64,000 nt of DNA, taken from the NCBI GenBank assembly GCA_007115705.1, contig QXEO01001033.1, positions 558,001-622,000 of the forward strand, written 5' to 3'. The DNA is from Dactylis glomerata (lineage: Eukaryota > Streptophyta > Magnoliopsida > Poales > Poaceae). Of the stretch, positions 60,687 to 64,000 are shown in pieces. Position numbers and translations under genes: made by a program. The notes under the pieces are model-generated. The model was not told the DNA's origin and did not search any database. It was given only the letters and a program-made list of their open reading frames with translations. Position 1 is the stretch's first letter; each line of letters begins with the position of its first letter.

Positions 60687-61182
60687 TGATACGTCTCAAA
60701 CGTATCCATAATTTTTGATGCTCCATGCTTATTTTTACACCATTTGCCTAATATTTCGTTACACTTTGTGGCACTTTTATGCATTTTCCGAAACTAACCT
60801 ATTAACAAGTCACCACAGTGTCAGTTTCCTGTTTTCTACTGTTTTTGTATTTCAGAAAAGCTATATAGCAAATATTCTCAGAATCGGACGAAACCAAAGT
60901 CAGTCACCCAGAATTTTACCGAACCTTCCAGAGAACCGAAGAGGAGTTGGAGTGGGGCCACGAGGGGCCCTCACACCAGGGTGGCGTGGCCAAGGGCTGG
61001 GCCACGCCCCCTATGTGTGAGACCACCTCGGTCCACTTCTGACGATGCCCCTTCGCCTATAAAGACCCCCCGACGAGAAAAACCTAAGGCCCGATCAGTT
61101 TTCCAGAACACATCGTGATCCGCCGCCGCCATCGACCCGAAGATCAGGAGGGTCCAGAAGCTCTTCCCGGCACCCTGCCGGA
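60687..61182 (+). repeat. First part of an Athila-like LTR (family A)
   Basis: Starts TGATACGTCTCAAACG and follows the family A LTR for 496 bp to GGCACCCTGCCGGA, where element C is inserted. The remainder should lie beyond the right edge. Confidence 0.85.
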
Positions 61183-62689
61183 TGATACGTCCAATTTGCA
61201 TCACTATTTTGTATCATAATTTACTGTTATTCATTGATATATTTCATATTTAGATATGATACTTATGTTATTTCCTTTGTTTTCACATGTTTGATGATCA
61301 TCGGAGGAGTTGCTGCCGGAGTCAGGATTCTGCTGGAAAAGGGACCATCAAGAGACCATATTTTGAAGATCAGGAAAATTCCAGAAAAATACCCAGAAAT
61401 TATATTTTCCCAGAAGACCCACGAAGCCAGAAGGAGGAGTCGAGAGGGGCCAGGGGGGCCCCACATGCCAGGGTGGCGCGGCCAGCCCCCTGGCCGCGCC
61501 AGCCCTGTGTTAGGGAGCCCTAGCCCACCTCTGGTCTTGTCCCTTTGCGTATATCATCGTCCCCGAAAACCTAAGTCAAAGGGGGGGTTCAGAGTTAGAC
61601 ACAGCCGCCTCTGCGGGGCGGAGAACACCAGAGAGAAAAGACTCTCCGGCAGGAAGAAATCTGCCGGGGAAATTCCTTCCCAGAGAGGGGAGATCGTCGC
61701 CATCGTCATCACCATCGCACCGGACTTCATAGGGATCATCATCATCATCATCTCCATCACCAGCACCTTCACCTCCACCATCACCACGCCATCCCGCTGT
61801 AACATCTTGAGTTGGATCTTGTTATATTCATAGGGGAAACTTTCCCGGTGTTGATTACTCTTGTAGTTGATGCTATTGAGTGGAACCGTTGAATTAAGAT
61901 TTATGTTCAGATTGTTATTTACCATTATTCCATCTCTGATCATGATCCATATGATGTCTTGTGAGTAGTTCGTTTAGTTCTTGAGGACATGGGAGAAGTC
62001 AAGCTGTTAGTAGTGAATTATTGTTGAGAAATATTTAATGGTTTGATATTGTTGTGGTGCTATTTCACTAGTGGTGTCATGTGAACGTCGACTACATGAT
62101 ACTTCACCATTTATGGGCCTAGTGAGATGCATTGTGTATTTGGCTACCGATTGTGGGGTTGCTGGAGTGACAGAAACCTAAACCTCCGTTGGGAAACCAT
62201 TGCACCAGGGAGCGTAGGATCCTAGAGTTTAAGGCTATGGTTAGATTTATCTTAATTACTTTCTTGTATTTGCGGATGCTTGCAAGGGGTATAATCACAA
62301 GTGTGTATTTATCCTAGTAAGGGTAGTGCGCTAGCACAGGTTCACCCCCATAACACTTATCAAATCAATAAATACTATTGGCTTTATGAAGCGAAAGCTC
62401 TTGACAGAAAATCCCGTGTGTCCTCGAGAACGTTTGGTTATTATAAGTATACAACCAGCTTGTCCTTTGCTGAATAAAGGATTGGGCCACTTGCTGCAAT
62501 TGTTACTACTGTCTTTTATTTACTCGCACTTTATTTATTTGTATCACCAAATACTCCTGAAAACCTGTTTGCTAGTATTTACAGTGATTCCTTGATCAAA
62601 ACCGCTCATCAACACCTTCTGCTCCTCGTTGGGTTCGACACTCTTATTTATCGAAAGTACTACGATACACCCCCTATACTTGTGGGTCA
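61183..62689 (+). repeat. 5' LTR of element C
   Basis: 1507 bp from TGATACGTCCAATTTGC to CTTGTGGGTCA. It differs from families A and B along its length except for short motifs (the start TGATACGTC and the GGGGCC-rich stretch near 61450-61500). The 3' partner is outside the window. Confidence 0.85.
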
Positions 62690-62703
62690 TTAAGACTATT
62701 TTC

Positions 62704-62721
62704 TGGCGCCGTTCCCAGGGA
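62704..62721 (+). other. Primer binding site, tRNA-Asp type, two mismatches
   Basis: TGGCGCCGTTCCCAGGGA, 14 bp after the LTR; two bases differ from the exact complement at 23164. Confidence 0.8.
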
Positions 62722-62806
62722 GTTTAGTGCTATTGAAGAGTGGAATTGGTAAAGGTAACTGTCGCTGTGAGTATTGTTTTTATTTTGTCTTTTGTTTTAC
62801 TCTGCT

Positions 62807-64000
62807 ATGGAGAACTCTCCGTTTGGTTTCCTATTTGGAAACACATCTACTACTACTACTGCTGCACATGCGGAGGAACCACCACCGCCACCGCCTGCTG
62901 AAATTGATCCTTTTAAAATACCTATGAAAATTGTTGGGCGAATTATGGATAACTGCTATTCAGGAGATGGAACTGTCCATCCGGGTGATCACTTATTATT
63001 TATACATGAATTATGCGAGTTGTTCAGGTGTGCAGGTATTTCACCAAGCCAGGTTAAGAAGAAATTATTCTCTATATCATTGAAAGGCAAAGCTGAAGAG
63101 TGGTATCGACTACTTCAAGATGGTCCATCTATGGCATGGGAGGATATTGTGCCTCTCTTTTATTCCAAGTTTTATCCTCCAAGTGAAATTCATAAAGACC
63201 GTAACCGGATATATAATTTTTGGCCTCATGATGGAGAGAGTATTGCCCAAGCGTGGGGGAGATTGAAGTTACTAATGCTCAAATGCCCCATTCATGAGCT
63301 CCCCAATAATATTGTTATTAATAATTTTTATGCGCGGCTTACTCTTCCTGATAAGGGTTATTTGGATGCTTCTTGCTTTGGATCATTTACTCATATGAAA
63401 GAAGATGCTAAGTGGAAACTTCTTGACCGTATACAAGAGAATGCTGAAGGATGGGAAAACGACAAAGGTAGGAAGTCAGGTATAAACTATGACTATGAAT
63501 GCATTAAATCTTTTATGGGAACCGATGACTTTCATAGTGTTAGCGCTGCTTATGGTCTTGATTCACAAATACTTGCTAATTGTCTTAAGGCTTTTGCCTC
63601 TTATATTGATGTTCCAAAGAAAGATTGGAACAAATATCATGCGCCTTACAAAGATTCTATTAGTCATATTCCTGCTGCAGCTACTGAAGTTTGTACTGTT
63701 GATAGCATTGTGCCTGAACCTTATTTTGAGAAGACACCTTTCCCTGTTAAGGTAAAGAAGTATTCTACTTTGGTAAGTGTGTCTAATAAAAGTACTAAGA
63801 AAGCTGCAGAGCCTGATGAGCAAATTACTATTAAGTCTCCTGTTGCTATATTGAAGGATCTTGTTACTAAAGATGTAGGAGATGAATATATTCTCTTTTG
63901 TGAAGATGCTTCTAACATTCTTTCACATCCAAAAAAGCATAGGAAAGCAAGTGTTCCCGTTATTTCTGTCAAGATTGGAGATCATTGCTATTATGGTTTA
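62807..64000 (+). CDS. Gag (start of gag-pol) of element C, runs off the edge
   Basis: The ATG at 62807, 85 bp after the primer site, opens a frame with no stop for 398 codons up to the window end. After a Thr- and Pro-rich N-terminus (residues 12-30) comes the retrotransposon gag domain (PF03732 type): GKAEEWYRLL at 94-103, W111, FYSKFYPPSE at 118-127 and the arginine/tyrosine block after it, QAWGRLKLLMLKCP at 148-161. A lysine-rich tail follows, and the last residues (VISVKIGDHCYYGL) look like the entry to the aspartic protease, whose active-site aspartate would come just past the edge. Gag forms the particle in which the RNA is copied. The gene is intact as far as seen and may supply proteins to elements A1 and B. 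Confidence 0.85.
   Translation, partial: MENSPFGFLFGNTSTTTTAAHAEEPPPPPPAEIDPFKIPMKIVGRIMDNCYSGDGTVHPGDHLLFIHELCELFRCAGISPSQVKKKLFSISLKGKAEEWYRLLQDGPSMAWEDIVPLFYSKFYPPSEIHKDRNRIYNFWPHDGESIAQAWGRLKLLMLKCPIHELPNNIVINNFYARLTLPDKGYLDASCFGSFTHMKEDAKWKLLDRIQENAEGWENDKGRKSGINYDYECIKSFMGTDDFHSVSAAYGLDSQILANCLKAFASYIDVPKKDWNKYHAPYKDSISHIPAAATEVCTVDSIVPEPYFEKTPFPVKVKKYSTLVSVSNKSTKKAAEPDEQITIKSPVAILKDLVTKDVGDEYILFCEDASNILSHPKKHRKASVPVISVKIGDHCYYGL

Larger units (their letters stand above)
61183..64000 (+). mobile_element. Athila-like element C, left part, apparently autonomous
   Basis: 5' LTR, tRNA-Asp type primer site and an open gag frame follow in normal order; the element runs off the window. It inserted inside a family A LTR, with CCGGA (61178-61182) as the probable left target duplication. 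It is the only element in the window with an intact structural gene. Confidence 0.88.

Overview
This is plant nuclear DNA, almost certainly from a Triticeae grass (wheat, Aegilops, barley or rye group). The evidence is the dense nest of large retrotransposons whose LTRs, tRNA-Asp primer sites and internal tails match the Athila and Tat style Gypsy elements of those genomes, together with BARE/Angela-like Copia sequence, CACTA, Harbinger, Mutator-like, Helitron and Stowaway elements, and a grass laccase gene with six exons. No bacterial, viral or organellar genes were seen. Family names are from recognition of sequence style, not from a search.

Layout, left to right. 1-3314 is the right end of a Tat-type Gypsy element that carries a spliced antisense gene (PF04195-type protein) with its own TATA box; its 3' LTR ends at 3314. 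It sits inside an Athila-like LTR (family A), whose remainder plus a second LTR occupies 3315-5411. 5991-15829 is a PIF/Harbinger transposon (TTA target duplication, dead transposase) split by a 7.4-kb non-autonomous Athila-like element (A1, 8375-15747), which itself holds a solo Tat LTR (13083-13416, duplication CTCTC). 15833-21607 is gene-poor, with Stowaway MITEs, a foldback, a CACTA end and an old Copia LTR. 21613-28583 is a young complete non-autonomous Athila-like element (B, duplication CATAG, equal 1541-bp LTRs). 28589-36050 looks gene-like (GC-rich start, TATA-poor promoter style, intron-like AT-rich body) but I recognise no protein. 36050-39330 is AT-rich spacer with MITEs.

The one clearly complete host gene is a laccase on the minus strand (39333-42983, 567 codons plus stop). 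Its reading frame closes perfectly over five introns, but a type-1 copper histidine is replaced by asparagine (codon 458). Starting 300 bp upstream of its ATG lies a row of three Mutator-like elements (43289-43944, 43956-45621, 45687-47591), the first two sharing one target duplication. Then come a CACTA element (47667 to about 54185) with a decayed transposase, a second CACTA (50264-52914) nested inside it, a Helitron (about 54577-56907), an LTR A fragment, two more Mutator-like elements (58971-59609, 59693-60252), a promoter-like stretch cut by another LTR A (60687), and finally the 5' LTR and open gag frame of an apparently autonomous Athila-like element (61183 to the window edge).

I found no new multi-gene system. 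The most interesting items are the altered copper site in the laccase, the shared-duplication tandem of Mutator-like elements in its promoter region, the self-promoted spliced antisense gene in the Tat element, and a pattern in A1 and B that suggests template-switch recombination between retrotransposon families. All intervals and splice sites were read by eye; borders marked approximate could move by tens of bases.
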